Source of the DNA: Siphonodentalium dalli
Taxonomy: Eukaryota > Mollusca > Scaphopoda > Gadilida > Siphonodentaliidae
Length of the DNA: 64,000 bases
Assembly (NCBI GenBank): GCA_032622095.1
Contig: CP136065.1
Location: 240,353,530-240,417,529 of the forward strand
Reading direction: 5' to 3'
Shown here: piece after piece, positions 10,288-20,529 of the stretch
Numbering within the stretch: position 1 is the first letter of the stretch
Layout: each line of letters begins with the position of its first letter
The notes under the pieces: generated by a model
The model's input: the letters and a program-made list of their open reading frames with translations, nothing else
Told to the model about the DNA's origin: nothing
Database searches by the model: none
Program-made: the position numbers and the translations under genes

Positions 10288-10698
10288 TGAAAAGATGTAC
10301 TACACTCTTGGAACAAATGTGTATAAATTCAACAGAAAATGTGCTACATTTTATCTTAAACAAAAGTAGAAATGACACGTATGTGTCTTTGGAATTTTAT
10401 CAACATTGATTATGAGTAAATATGTGAGTATATTATAGTTGGTAGATGAGATATGTTCCACTTAAAACACAAACCTTGTAAAAGCTACCAAATTAAAAAT
10501 CTGTCAGCAGCTTTAATACTTTATGCTACACTGTGTATAACACATTTTTAAGCTGTCCAAGATAGATAGATAGATCGAAAATGTTTTAATGGCTAATAGA
10601 TGGATAACATGTAGACAATTGAGCATAAGCATATATACAAAAGAGCAATACAGAGTGTGACATTCATATAGTATAAATATAAAAATTATAGATAACAA
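10288..10698. other. Non-coding stretch between inverted minisatellite units
   Basis: AT-rich DNA with a short GATA run (10561-10576). No coding signal. Its only notable property is that minisatellite sequence lies on both sides in opposite orientations. Confidence 0.4.
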
Positions 10699-10732
10699 AA
10701 CAGCATCAGCCCAACCGATATCCCAAGCTGTT
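10699..10732 (+). repeat. Isolated inverted copy of the 33-bp minisatellite unit
   Basis: CAGCATCAGCCCAACCGATA followed by TCCCAAGCTG matches one full unit of the 9784-10243 array on the other strand, with essentially no divergence. It sits alone, 456 bp from the array. Confidence 0.92.
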
Positions 10733-11267
10733 GTGGACAGTGAATGTTACACTGGTGTAAATATTCTCCATAGGCTCCAATACTAACGTGTGTTGATCCG
10801 CATCAGAGGTCAAATGGAAACTGTTCAATGTGCCTTAATGTTGTGTGAGCTTGTCATCTGTGGACACTTTCCCAATAAAAAAACCAACACCATCTAGCAG
10901 GGAATACACTTCAAATTTTCGTGTTTTCATAATAAGGGTCAGTTCCGCACTAAAAACATATTGTCATTTTTTGAATCACACTCAAAATTTCTAAAAAGCC
11001 ACAACAGACTTCACCTTTAATGAATGGGCCTCTTGGAAAATAATGCTTGTGGGAGCATGATTCTTTTATTTTTTTGTCAACATCTTTCTTTTAATTCATG
11101 CAACCAATCACAGCCCAGAATGTTTTAACTGTGATACTTTTAACTCCTCCCACAACCGCAGAGGGAGCTGCCTTTGGTATTTACACCAGTGTAACCAGAA
11201 GACATGGTCTGCGAATATGCCTGTGATATCGACTGGATATCGAGTTTGATTTCTCTGTTGCTGAAGT
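10733..11267. other. Non-coding stretch, nothing recognised
   Basis: No coding, RNA or repeat signal that I can support. Confidence 0.4.
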
Positions 11268-12905
11268 AGTCTAGGCAAATATGAACGTAGGTGTCGCCCC
11301 GAGCGGGATTTATGACACCTACATTTTTGGTTAGCATACACAACTTTCGGAATCGTATGTTGGAATTGTCAGATTTTTCTTGAGGGACCCGATGACAAAA
11401 TCGGATTAAAAAAAATAAATAAAACCGACATATTTGACAGAGTATATTCACACCTATCGAGAAGATATATTCATCCAATTGTGATATAATACCTGAGAAT
11501 TGGGCGATAACCAGAGTATGGTAATACGTGTAAGTATTGAATCTCGGAATGACAGTCATGACGTCATGTGACGTCAAATATGTTTTAGGGTGAGATGAAT
11601 ATGACGATTCACACAAAGCGTTGTCTTTCATTTCTTATAAAACTAAAATTAAGAAGGTGATGCCCAATTATTTTATACCGTATGAAACGACTGCTAATTA
11701 GCTACGTTTTAATATATAATTTATCGCTGTTTGCCATAATAGTTTTTATCAAAGACAGAAAAATCAACACTCCCCCAAAGCTAAGAGGCACCAGGATGTG
11801 ATATAAGGCACACAGAACGCACGATTACGTAAAACAGAAAACCACGTAGAAAGGGTGGAAGTAATATACGGTAATTTATTTCATTCCGTCTTGGTTTAAC
11901 AAAAATGGCCTACTAACCCCAAGATGGCTGCCAATATGGTGGCCGGTATATGGGTGGAAGTTGTGAAATCTGTAAGAACGCACAATTACTTGCCAAAAGG
12001 ACTTAACTAACAACGGCCGTTGATAAATTACTATACTATTAGTTACACTATCATTAAATATATATATCCCGATCCACCGACCAGAATATTTAAGTGTAAA
12101 AATATCATACAATGCACCTCCTGGTCCCAATTTTTTATAAAATTTACGTGTTTTTCTCCAAAAATGTCCGAAAAACTATTTTTGTCATCTTCTCGAAAGG
12201 TATAAAGAAATTAATGCAGCGTGGTTGGAAATAATTTGTATGTTAGATAATTACATGCCGTCGGAGGTTACTACGTGACCTACTAACCAGTCTTCCATAG
12301 GTCGTTGTGTTAAGTACGCCATTTGGCAAGTAATCGTGCGTTCTGTGTGCATTATACCACAGCCTGGCGCATCTTAGCTTTGGGGAGGAGAGTAGATTTT
12401 TCTGCCTTTGATAAATAATAATGCGGCCAACAGCGATAAGTGAAATTTTAAACGTCGCTAATAAGCAGTAGTTTCCTATGGTATCAAATAATTTGGCATA
12501 ACACTCGTATGTTATGTTTTATAAGAAACGAAAGACAACGCTATGTGTGAATCGCCATAGTCTTCTCACCCTAAACATATGCCGACATTCACAAGACGTC
12601 ATGACTGTCTTTCCGATTTTCAATGGTTACGCGTAATACATTACTCTAGTCATCGCCTCAGATTTGTATGAATATCTCTTCTCGAAAGGTGTGAAAATAC
12701 TGTTCTGTAAAATATGTCGGCTTTATTTAAAAAAGGACCTATTTTTTTATCGGGTGTCTCAATAAAATCACGCGGTGAGAAAAAAGCCCGCCAACCTGAC
12801 AAATCCAACATACGGATTCGGAAAGATAAGTATTTACGCTAACCAAAAATGTAGGTCTCATAAATTCCTTCTCGAAGCGACACCTGTCCATGTTTGCCTG
12901 GCCTA
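11268..12905. mobile_element. Large foldback element, ~1.64 kb, with ~600-740-bp arms
   Basis: The left arm (about 11270-12010) and right arm (about 12290-12902) are diverged reverse complements. Matching landmarks, left to right and mirrored, are GGCAAATATGAACGTAGGTG, CACCTACATTTTTGGTTAGC, ACCGACATATTTGACAG, GACAGTCATGACGTCATG, the run up to CAAAGCGTTGTCTTTC, CCCAAAGCTAAGA, and ACACAGAACGCACGATTAC. The left arm is longer because the ACGCAC-ATTAC segment is present twice (11815 and 11975). The ~280-bp spacer is AT-rich. No transposase is encoded and no clean target duplication was found. Likely an old foldback transposon or an inverted duplication. Confidence 0.8.
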
Positions 12906-13479
12906 AAGGCGTAATGTTAAGATGTTATTTCTTATTTTGTTTACACAGGAGAGTCGAGAGAACCTTTGGTGATGTGGTATGGTGGTATATAGTATCAGAG
13001 AAACTAACATTGTGTCTACACTGCTGTCTTCCATTATCACCCTTGGTAAAGCGAGCTGTCGTTCTCTGAATAGTTCCTACCAGTCTACGATCCAGGTGCC
13101 ATACATTATGGGTCCCATACAGTTTCGCAATATTCTAGACTTTGCCCCATCAAGGAAATATATGCGACCCTCTTTAGTAATTATTGAGAGCACTGTCCTA
13201 AATTCGGGCGCAAGAATCCAAGGGTCTAAGATTTACAATGGTTTGACACATGAGGGGTCCAGCTCCATTAATTATGTATTTGTTGTGTGAGAATAGGTTT
13301 ATTGCAAATAAATATATGCAAAGGGCCTTACAACAGGCACGCAAGCCTATACAAGTCGGACCCAAAAAATATAAATTACAACGAAAATTCACATGATAAA
13401 AAAATAGGTGCATGAGCTGGTATATATGTGTATTTTGGAGCGCAAACCGCCATGTGGTTTAAAATCACCAGGATACACC
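12906..13479. other. Non-coding stretch, nothing recognised
   Basis: Short open frames exist on both strands, but none shows a known domain or convincing protein composition. Confidence 0.35.
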
Positions 13480-13925
13480 AACATAGCATTATATCAGGTC
13501 CCACCGACATCAAAGCATTATATCATGCAGGACCCACCAACAACATAGCAAGATATCAGGATAAACAAAAAACATGGCATTACACAAGGGCAAACAGATT
13601 AAATAAAAAACATGACATTGTACAAGGGCAAACCAACAACATAGCATTATATCATGCAGGACCCACCAACAATATAGCATATCATGCAGGGCCCACCACC
13701 ATTGCATTATACCAGGGCAGACCAACAACATGGCATTATATCAGGACAAACCAAAAACATAGTATTATATCATGCAGGACCCACCAACAATATAGCATAT
13801 CACGCAGGACCACCACCATTGCATTATATCAGGGCAGACCACCACCATTGCATTATATCAGGGCAGACCAACAACATGGCATTATATCAGGACAAACCAA
13901 CAACATAGAATTATATCATGACCAA
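13480..13925 (+). repeat. Minisatellite, ~30-40-bp unit built on ACATAGCATTATATCA
   Basis: About a dozen irregular units combine CATTATATCA, (T)GCAGGACCCACCA or GGGCAGACCA, and CAACATAG. Unit length varies because two sub-blocks alternate. Frames reading through it (for example 13428-14096) are repeats of N, I, Y, G and P residues and are unlikely to be genes. Confidence 0.85.
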
Positions 13926-15507
13926 TTAAATAGAGTTTCATTATTATTTTTATCTCAGCTTCCTGAATATCCGAACGGTTCTGTTTTTACACGGATCGGC
14001 GATGTCGCATGCTGGTACGGTGGACGGGAGATAATTCTATATCGCCTAAGCTACAGATTGCACGACACAAGAGTCACAGACGCCTGCAAAATTTAGTCAC
14101 ACCCCATGGATTATAACACTGGATCTTAGCCTATAAGGATGGGACTGACGTTTCAAGGTGCCGTTTTTGTTGACGCTACTAACTGATTTTCCACATGACA
14201 CTATGCCAACAGCACTGCTAGTCGGGCGGATATATGTAAAATGGTGAATTTTTGTGAATAAATCATCAAATTCGCCATATACGTTCCTCGTGGTACGTTA
14301 TAACAATATTGTCGACAGACTGCGAGATCGGGCCATTATGGTGTTTCGGGGAGTTGCGATAGCAATTGCGATAGCAAAGGGTGCAAAATCAGCTTACATA
14401 TGATAAAATGGGTTGAATTCCATATAATATGGGGAAAATCGCAGGTGTTTCACTGTCAATATAGTGAATGTGTGGCATTTGAAGTACTTCACCGCTTAGG
14501 GACAACTGAATATCATATTTGATGTGGTATGGTAACCACACCTACCCGACCATGTGACCAAACTACAAATAAATATCATCTCAGTGTATTGAATGAAGAA
14601 CGACGATTACACATGTATCTTTACGATGGGTGAAGGCGAGTAACAATTTATACAGTTGTGGAAATAATACCTCATATCAGATCTTACTGGCCAAAGCAGT
14701 CATGTTCTAACACAATGGCGACCTCTTTCATAGACAAAGATCAGAAAGTACCAAAAATAGATTACATGAGTCAAGTATTCCAACATTTCCTAATGGAAAG
14801 AATGGCATGATAACACCAAGAAATAAAACATGAACCACATTGCAGTATTTTCAATCTACACTTCTCTCCTCAAGGTGGGAGTGAAATCCATTTTATCCTT
14901 TTCTGGGTCACAAATATGACCGCGGTTCAGATATTAGAATATTTAATATAAATTGCAACAAGAAACAGAAGCTCAAAACACAAGAGATACACCATTGACA
15001 AATAATAAGTGAAATCGTAAGTGGAGGAATCGGTCCGGACTATACCGTGGACAGCCTGTTCACGCGATTGCATCGCAGATTGGGAAATCGTAGGTTCTTC
15101 TTATACCATGGTTAAACACGTGATTAGTCACGTGATTTATAGTGTATATACTCATGTATCGCAAACATGGCTGATTACAACATCACGTCAGCCATCCCTT
15201 TGGAGCAGCCGGACTCCGGATAACAGCTACCAGGAGTCCACCACCGTCACCGACGAGGCAACAACACCTGCTGGGACACTGCAGCTACCAACGACCTACA
15301 GTGTTCCAGGGGGATAAACACCCCCCTCGTCTGGATTCCAGCGACGGAAAGAAGAAATTTGTTCATAAAAAAATGCTTCTTCCCTTTACTTTTTTTTCCA
15401 TGTATTTTAAAATAAAGGCTAAAATATGAGGGGTTAGGGAATGGGCCTTTCGGACCATTCGAGAATCCCGGGGTTAGCCCCCCCCCCCCCACAAACACTC
15501 TATATAC
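13926..15507. other. Non-coding stretch, nothing recognised
   Basis: A good acceptor-like site (pyrimidine-rich run ending CTCAG near 13963) is followed by about 130 open bases. I cannot tie it to a gene. The frame at 15021-15317 is rich in S/T/P and has no recognised domain. A C13 run (15478-15490) lies at the right edge. Confidence 0.35.
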
Positions 15508-15822
15508 ATGGCTGCCCTGAATTTGAAGGTTGCGCTCGCATATATTTTGTTAATGCGACGTTTACGCCGTAAACGGCTCTCCCGTAATCGTACGTTATGG
15601 TCGAGGAAGTGGTTACCCAGACGGAACTTGCATTTGGGCATACCATGCTCCTCAACAAGAGCTTGAAGATGTTGACGGATACAGCATTGTTTGGAAAATG
15701 AAACCTGATGTTTTCTCTGCTGCTTTCCATGGTCGGTCCACTGATGAAAAAACAAGACACCAACATGAGGACTTCCATAAAACCTGCAGAAAGACTTTCA
15801 ATTACCTTGCGGTACTGCTAAC
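15508..15822 (+). pseudogene. Harbinger-type transposase N-terminal fragment, copy 1
   Basis: Starting at an ATG at 15508, the three forward frames together give the N terminus typical of animal Harbinger-derived nucleases. There is an arginine-rich block (RRLRRKRLSRNRTLW), then a segment with DVDGY and KMKPDVF, then KKQDTNMRTSIKPAERL and SITLRY. At least two frameshifts (near 15650 and 15715) separate the blocks, and the DDE catalytic region is missing. The last ~100 bp are duplicated at 16170-16275. Assignment rests on family pattern recognition. It differs in sequence from the 7653-8683 transposase and so represents another Harbinger family. Confidence 0.6.
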
Positions 15823-16029
15823 AATAACAAACATTCTAATGAATTTGTAAAATCCAGTGAATTTGCAAAAAATAGAAATATGTCCACCAGTATACTATAT
15901 AGAATAAATATGAAAAGATAAAGGGTCTAACATACACATGTGAATGCTGAGAACACTTTACTATCCACACAATCTTAAGAAGCACCCGGTACGGAAGTGG
16001 CGGTCATTATACTACTCGGCTTACCACAC
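15823..16029. other. Spacer between transposon fragments
   Basis: AT-rich, non-coding. Separates the first Harbinger fragment from the Helitron fragment. Confidence 0.4.
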
Positions 16030-16172
16030 TCCCGAGGGTAGCGATAATACTCTTTGTGGGAGGTTGGTGCAAAATCTTACGTTTGTTGAACAGAGTTTCA
16101 TTTCTCTTGCCCATGCTTCCATGAACATGATTGTTCTACCCTTTGGTCTGAAATCTGTCAATGGGCAAATAA
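16030..16172 (+). pseudogene. Helitron Rep/helicase N-terminal fragment
   Basis: In the open frame 15944-16312, codons covering LVQNLTFVEQSFISLAHASM and then LPFGLKSVNGQIIV match the usual pre-Rep region of Helitron proteins. There a conserved L-T-x-V-E-x-x-L/F-I motif is followed by a G-Q-I/V-I motif. The frame then runs without a stop into Harbinger-like sequence, giving a chimeric reading frame. The Rep domain itself resumes about 570 bp downstream, so the two parts probably belong to one disrupted Helitron. Confidence 0.5.
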
Positions 16173-16315
16173 TTGTTTCTCTACTGCTTTCCATGGTCGG
16201 TCCACTGAAGGGAAAACAAGACACCAACACGAGGACTTCCATAAAACCTGCAGAAAGACTTCCAATTACCTTGAGGTATTTATCTACCGGTACATCAGAT
16301 AAACTATTTTAGTAA
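16170..16315 (+). pseudogene. Harbinger-type transposase fragment, copy 2
   Basis: LLLSMVGPL, KQDTNTRTSIKPAERL and ITLRYLSTGTSDKLF match the pre-catalytic region of Harbinger nucleases. About 100 bp is ~93% identical to 15702-15813, but this copy continues 40 bp further before its stop. It is fused in frame to the Helitron fragment on its left. Confidence 0.6.
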
Positions 16316-16629
16316 TGTATAAGTTACTAACTTACTGTTGTATTCTTTTATCACTATTTCGTTGATTTCGTTGATTCAAGATTCCCGGTTCTGTAACAAT
16401 TTGCTTACTATTATTTTAATGATTAATTTTATCACTTTATTACAGAGGGAGTTCTCTAGTAGATTAACTGCATATTACTATTAAGTGATAACATGATTTT
16501 GTCCGTCATGGTTTATTAACGGTCCTTTGTGAATGATTAACAGCCCTCGGGCCTATTAGCGGCTGAAATGAGTCTCCGGTCACTAATATGCCTAACAATA
16601 TTTACCTTTACCTTGTAAGCAAGTACATT

Positions 16630-16700
16630 CTCGTATATATGCGATGCTCCCAACATATATATGCGATGCTCCCAACATGTATGGGAGACTCGCATATACA
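16630..16700. repeat. Short tandem repeat with an inverted third copy
   Basis: TATATGCGATGCTCCCAACA occurs twice in tandem (about 16636 and 16660). It is followed by a mirrored version, TGTATGGGAGACTCGCATATA, so the cluster can fold into a hairpin. Confidence 0.6.
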
Positions 16701-16740
16701 AGAGAATGCACTGGCACAGGATCTTGAATGTTGCACCAGC

Positions 16741-17755
16741 ACAGTTGTCACCAAAGGGGAATTCTTTTGCCAGTTTCCATTTTTCATACAGAATTGAATT
16801 ATCAGACATAAAGGAGTATTTTAAAAACAACCCTGATCACTTTTATGGATGGAACATAAGGAAATTAACGGGTTCTTCTGCTAACTGGAATGGCAAGAAA
16901 TTAAATTTATTTGCTATGTTGAAAAAGTTAGGCCCTCCGACATTCTTCCTTACTGTGAGTGCACGACATGAACTGGGGTGATCTTCTGTCAGTATTCAGC
17001 AGTTGAGAATGACTGTTTTCAGACACCAATCTCTTTCACTAATTACAAAGCAACAGAAAACCGATCCCAGGGTGAAACGCCCGGTGGTTACAGCCGGGTA
17101 TTTCTCAAGACGATGCCACCTCTTAAGTCAGGTGCCCAGCCAATTGGTAAGGTAAATTACTGCTGGCGAATTGAATGTCCACTCAGTCCATATTTACATT
17201 CACTTTGGTGGGTTGAATGTGCACCTGATTTAGATACTGAGCAAGGAATACTTTATACCCATTCATTAATATAAATATCACAATTTCCATTCCAGATAAA
17301 ACTGATCCCCTCATGCCCGCTTGCATTGCAAGCTCATAAACATACCCATACATGAAAAAATATGTTAAGCTAACTAATTCAAGTACCGGTATGTGTAGAT
17401 TTGCAATACACACAACCTGTTCAAATGAAACGCATCTCAAGAATTCAGATGAATTGGTAAGGAGCCCAAAATGTTATGTGATAAAACGGTTGCCAAATGC
17501 GGTTAATAATTATAAGATCCTCTGGAATGCAAACATGGACATCCATGAATGGCAGTGTATCTTATACATATGTAGCTACGTGTGTCAGATGACATTATGA
17601 ATGTGTTCGAAAATGCTGTTGATAAACTGTCTCCTGATGCTACAACGTAGAATCGCATGCGAGCTCTTGGTAATATTTTGTTAACAAACAGACAGTTGAA
17701 TGCACAAGAGGCTGCTTATATTAAGCTAAAAATAAGAATGTAAAGCTGAACCATT
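16741..17755 (+). pseudogene. Helitron Rep (HUH) region, degenerate
   Basis: Forward frames give, in order, the hallmarks of the Helitron rolling-circle replicase. MLKKLGPPTFFLTVSA (about 16914-16965) is the Helitron_like_N signature. PIGKVNYCWRIE followed by YLHSLWWVECAPD (17140-17230) is the HUH motif region. NNYKILWNANMDIHEW (about 17500-17548) and LGNILLTNRQLNAQEAAY (about 17666-17720) are later Rep/linker motifs. In a working copy the HUH motif reads H-hydrophobic-H; here the first His codon is TAT (17191-17193, Tyr) and the second is kept. Several stops and frameshifts occur (for example after 16978 and near 17658). The helicase half is absent because Ty3/gypsy sequence begins just downstream. 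Confidence 0.75.
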
Positions 17756-17764
17756 CTGAAGTCG

Positions 17765-18850
17765 GGATTAGCCCCGAAACAAGGCATTATTGGTTGATTT
17801 GGGACTCTTTAGAAGTCCACCAAGGTTTGATTTTTAAGAATTTTAAAAGTCTAATGGGACAGATAGTTATCTGCAACTCATAGTTCCAAAGTCACTGCGT
17901 CATGCGATTTTGTTCCAAATGCAAAACTTTCTGACGTCAGGACACTTGGGTATTCAGTAAAAATATTTAGAAAATATTGAAACAATCTTATTGGTTTGAA
18001 CTTATGATTGATATTACTAATTGGATAGTTATTTGTGATTCATGTGCATCCATTAAACCTCCAATTAACACAAAGGCACGATTAGGGAAAATGCCAGTGA
18101 GAGTACATATAGCACGATTGATTACTAATATGTTTTGGGCATTCCCACGGACGCCAAGGGGAAATAAGTTCATTTTGTTTGTGGTAGATGTTTTGTGAAA
18201 GCGGTTTGAAGTGATACGGGTACCCGACCAATCTTCAGTCACATGTGCTGAACAAATATTAAAGGAAGTATTAGCCAGGTTTGGAATTTATGAGAGCCAC
18301 ATATTCAATCAGCTCTGCACTTTGTTTGATATCAAGAAAACTAGGATGACCTCAAAGTTGTAATTGTCAGTCAGAAATCATAAAAAAAAGATAGAAGCAT
18401 TTCTTAAAGATGGGCAGACCGATTGGGATTTGCATTTGGGTTGTTTAGCTGCAGTATATCGATCCACTCCATATGAAAGTACCAGTCTCACTCCAAACTT
18501 ATTGATAGTTGGTTGTGAAGTACAATTACCCTCCGAAGTAATGTTCCAAGTTTGGTCTAAAAGTATACAACCACCTTTTGAAACTTATGGGGATTATGTT
18601 GAACTCAAGTCCAAATTGACTAAACCACACGAAGTAGCTCGTATTCCAAGTGGGTGATCTGGTTTGGTATTTGAATCTAAACAAGCAGGTAGGAATATCA
18701 CCACAACTTCTTTCAATGCATCGGGGTCCAATGGTAGTAATTAAAAAAAATCTCTGACTTGAGCTATATTTTACATCTTGATGCTAAGGTCAAAACAAAG
18801 TTGTCATTGTCAGTACATTAACGCTCTATCAATGGGAAGACGTATCAAAA
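17765..18850 (+). pseudogene. Ty3/gypsy retrotransposon integrase, degenerate
   Basis: The integrase would insert retrotransposon cDNA into chromosomes. Order: RHYWLIWDSL (upstream linker), VPKSLRHAILF and TSGHLG (about 17937-17951), CDSC (18034-18045, the C-x2-C of the HHCC zinc site; the first His is lost), and then the core with FPRTPRGNKFILFVVDVL. The first catalytic Asp is replaced by Asn (AAT, 18127-18129). The segment with the second Asp (the DQG motif) is deleted near 18300. Later come DWDLHLGCLAAVYRSTPYES (18420-18480), a VGDLVWYLN-like tail (18650-18680) and a HRGPMVV tail. At least four frameshifts. RT and RNase H are not present upstream; Helitron sequence occupies that position. 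Confidence 0.82.
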
Positions 18851-18927
18851 TGGATTAAAGTAGCACGTAAAAGGGTCACCACATAGTGGGGAAAATATTT
18901 GTGTTATTTACTTTCAGATAAACCATC

Positions 18928-19095
18928 ATGCCATCCCACAGCAAACGTGGATTCCTATACAATTGTACAAGGTGTCTCTTTACGGGAGGGCGCTGCAAGG
19001 TAGTGTCACATATAGTGGCGACACACTTTAATGCAAGTCAGGTGCCGTACCAATATAGAAGACGTGTAATCAGGAAAGAAATAGGTTATTGCTAA
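18928..19095 (+). CDS. Small ORF with a C2H2 zinc-finger-like motif
   Basis: A 55-codon ATG frame downstream of the gypsy integrase. It contains C-x2-C-x11-H-x4-H (NCTRCLF ... SHIVATHF), one residue shorter than the usual C2H2 spacing, followed by basic residues (YRRRVIRK). A good splice acceptor (TTATTTACTTTCAG ending at 18918) lies ten bases before the ATG, so it could be a 3' exon or an extra ORF of the retrotransposon. The frame is short and unsupported by homology I can name; chance is possible. Confidence 0.22.
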   Translation: MPSHSKRGFLYNCTRCLFTGGRCKVVSHIVATHFNASQVPYQYRRRVIRKEIGYC

Positions 19096-20234
19096 ATAGA
19101 GCTCGTTTCATTGACGTATGTATCAGGGCTTTGGCGTTAGAATGCTATACCAGCGACAATGTTCACAAGTGCGATTTTGGGAAAACTACGCCATCTATCA
19201 TATTCCTCATAGATTATCAAAATAGTTGATCGCAGTCACACTATATTTCAATGTGTCCGGTTAAGTAGGCTGGTGACTGACTATACACGGATACCAATTC
19301 AATTATTACGATCTTAATTGCCGAACTGGCAAATTCCCCATACAATATGTTGACTTCGCTTCAACATACTCCGTCAAGTTATATCAAACGAAAGGAAAAG
19401 ATTTTGCTAGCATTCGGTACGATATCTAAACTTACATTCGTTTGATACAATATATCATATTGTGACTGAGGTGAACGGTTTTGTGAATCGATGAGGAATA
19501 TGATAGATGGTGTTTTTTTCTCCAAAATCGAATTTGTGAACCTTGTCATTGGTATAGTAATAGTTCATATTGGTGTATCTGGTATTCCACAGGGGCCTGT
19601 GACACTAGAGGCCACAATATGTGCTGTTGCAATCATTTTCCCGAACAATACACTTAGGGTACACAATAATAACATTGAAGTTAAGTTGTGCGTTGGGGTG
19701 TGGGGGTGCATGGGGGTGGTACCAACCAATGACCAAGAGTAATATATATCTGTCGCATGCCGCTGATATCTCCATACACACATAATACAATATCCGCACC
19801 TATTATGTCCAGAAATAAAATATAGCCAATCGAAGCATCAAAATAAGGCAAGGATTCCTTTTCTTCGACGTGGATCATTACAGAGGGATACGTATATGCC
19901 AGATCCCGATATGGTAAGAATAAAGAGCGTTTGTGCTGAAAGGTAAACATACTCGGTAAGATGTATATGACTCCCGCGAGCCTTTACAATATAATTATAC
20001 AGCTTGAATGTTAGTCTGCGATGACTAACCCTTTCGTTACTGAATGGATTCCCCCATTAGTTGTGAAAGTATATTTTGGAATGGTCTATTAATCTTTTGT
20101 TCAGGAATAATAAGCCGACATGCAGACGATCATATAATACAAAGAAAAAGAATTCCGGTTCATTGGGCGGAAATATTTTGACAATAAGTCAATAACGTCA
20201 AACAAAAGTCAACGAGTATTTAGTAACCATTATG
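19096..20234. other. Non-coding stretch, nothing recognised
   Basis: No domain-bearing frame, RNA gene or repeat that I can support. The overlapping frames at 19565-19950 are low in evidence. Confidence 0.35.
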
Positions 20235-20529
20235 GCTGAAGGGGGTCACTCTCACCAAAAAAAGTGCTGAAGGGTACACAGGGTTTGTGATCGGCACTAA
20301 CACCGTTTCTAAAACTATTTCTGAAAGTCTGATGCCCATTAACAGTTTGTTTTCTGTTCATTTTAATGTTCATTGGAACGCAAATAATCATTCTCTATCA
20401 GAAATCATGGCAGCTACGAATACTAAACGTCATTTAAAACGAGATTTCAAAACGTGTGTACCCTTCGGCACATTTTAAAATCCTGTGTACCCTTCAGCAC
20501 TTTTTTTTGGTGAGAGTGACCCCTTCAGC
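20235..20529 (-). mobile_element. MITE copy 2, 295 bp, inverted relative to copy 1
   Basis: Same family as 4016-4340: TIRs start GCTGAAGG.GGTCACTCTC, and the core aligns with copy 1 only after reverse complementing. One ~33-bp TIR subunit is missing from one arm, which accounts for the 30-bp difference. Flanks are ACCATTATG (20226-20234) and CATATTATG (20530-20538), sharing the last six of nine bases, consistent with a decayed 9-bp target duplication. Confidence 0.9.

Noticed and set aside
13926-14096. Host exon after a good splice acceptor near 13963
   Set aside because: No donor-linked second exon, no domain and no splice partner. The frame is a continuation of a minisatellite read-through.
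15021-15317. 98-codon S/T/P-rich frame as a gene
   Set aside because: No domain, signal peptide or neighbouring exon; composition is not informative.
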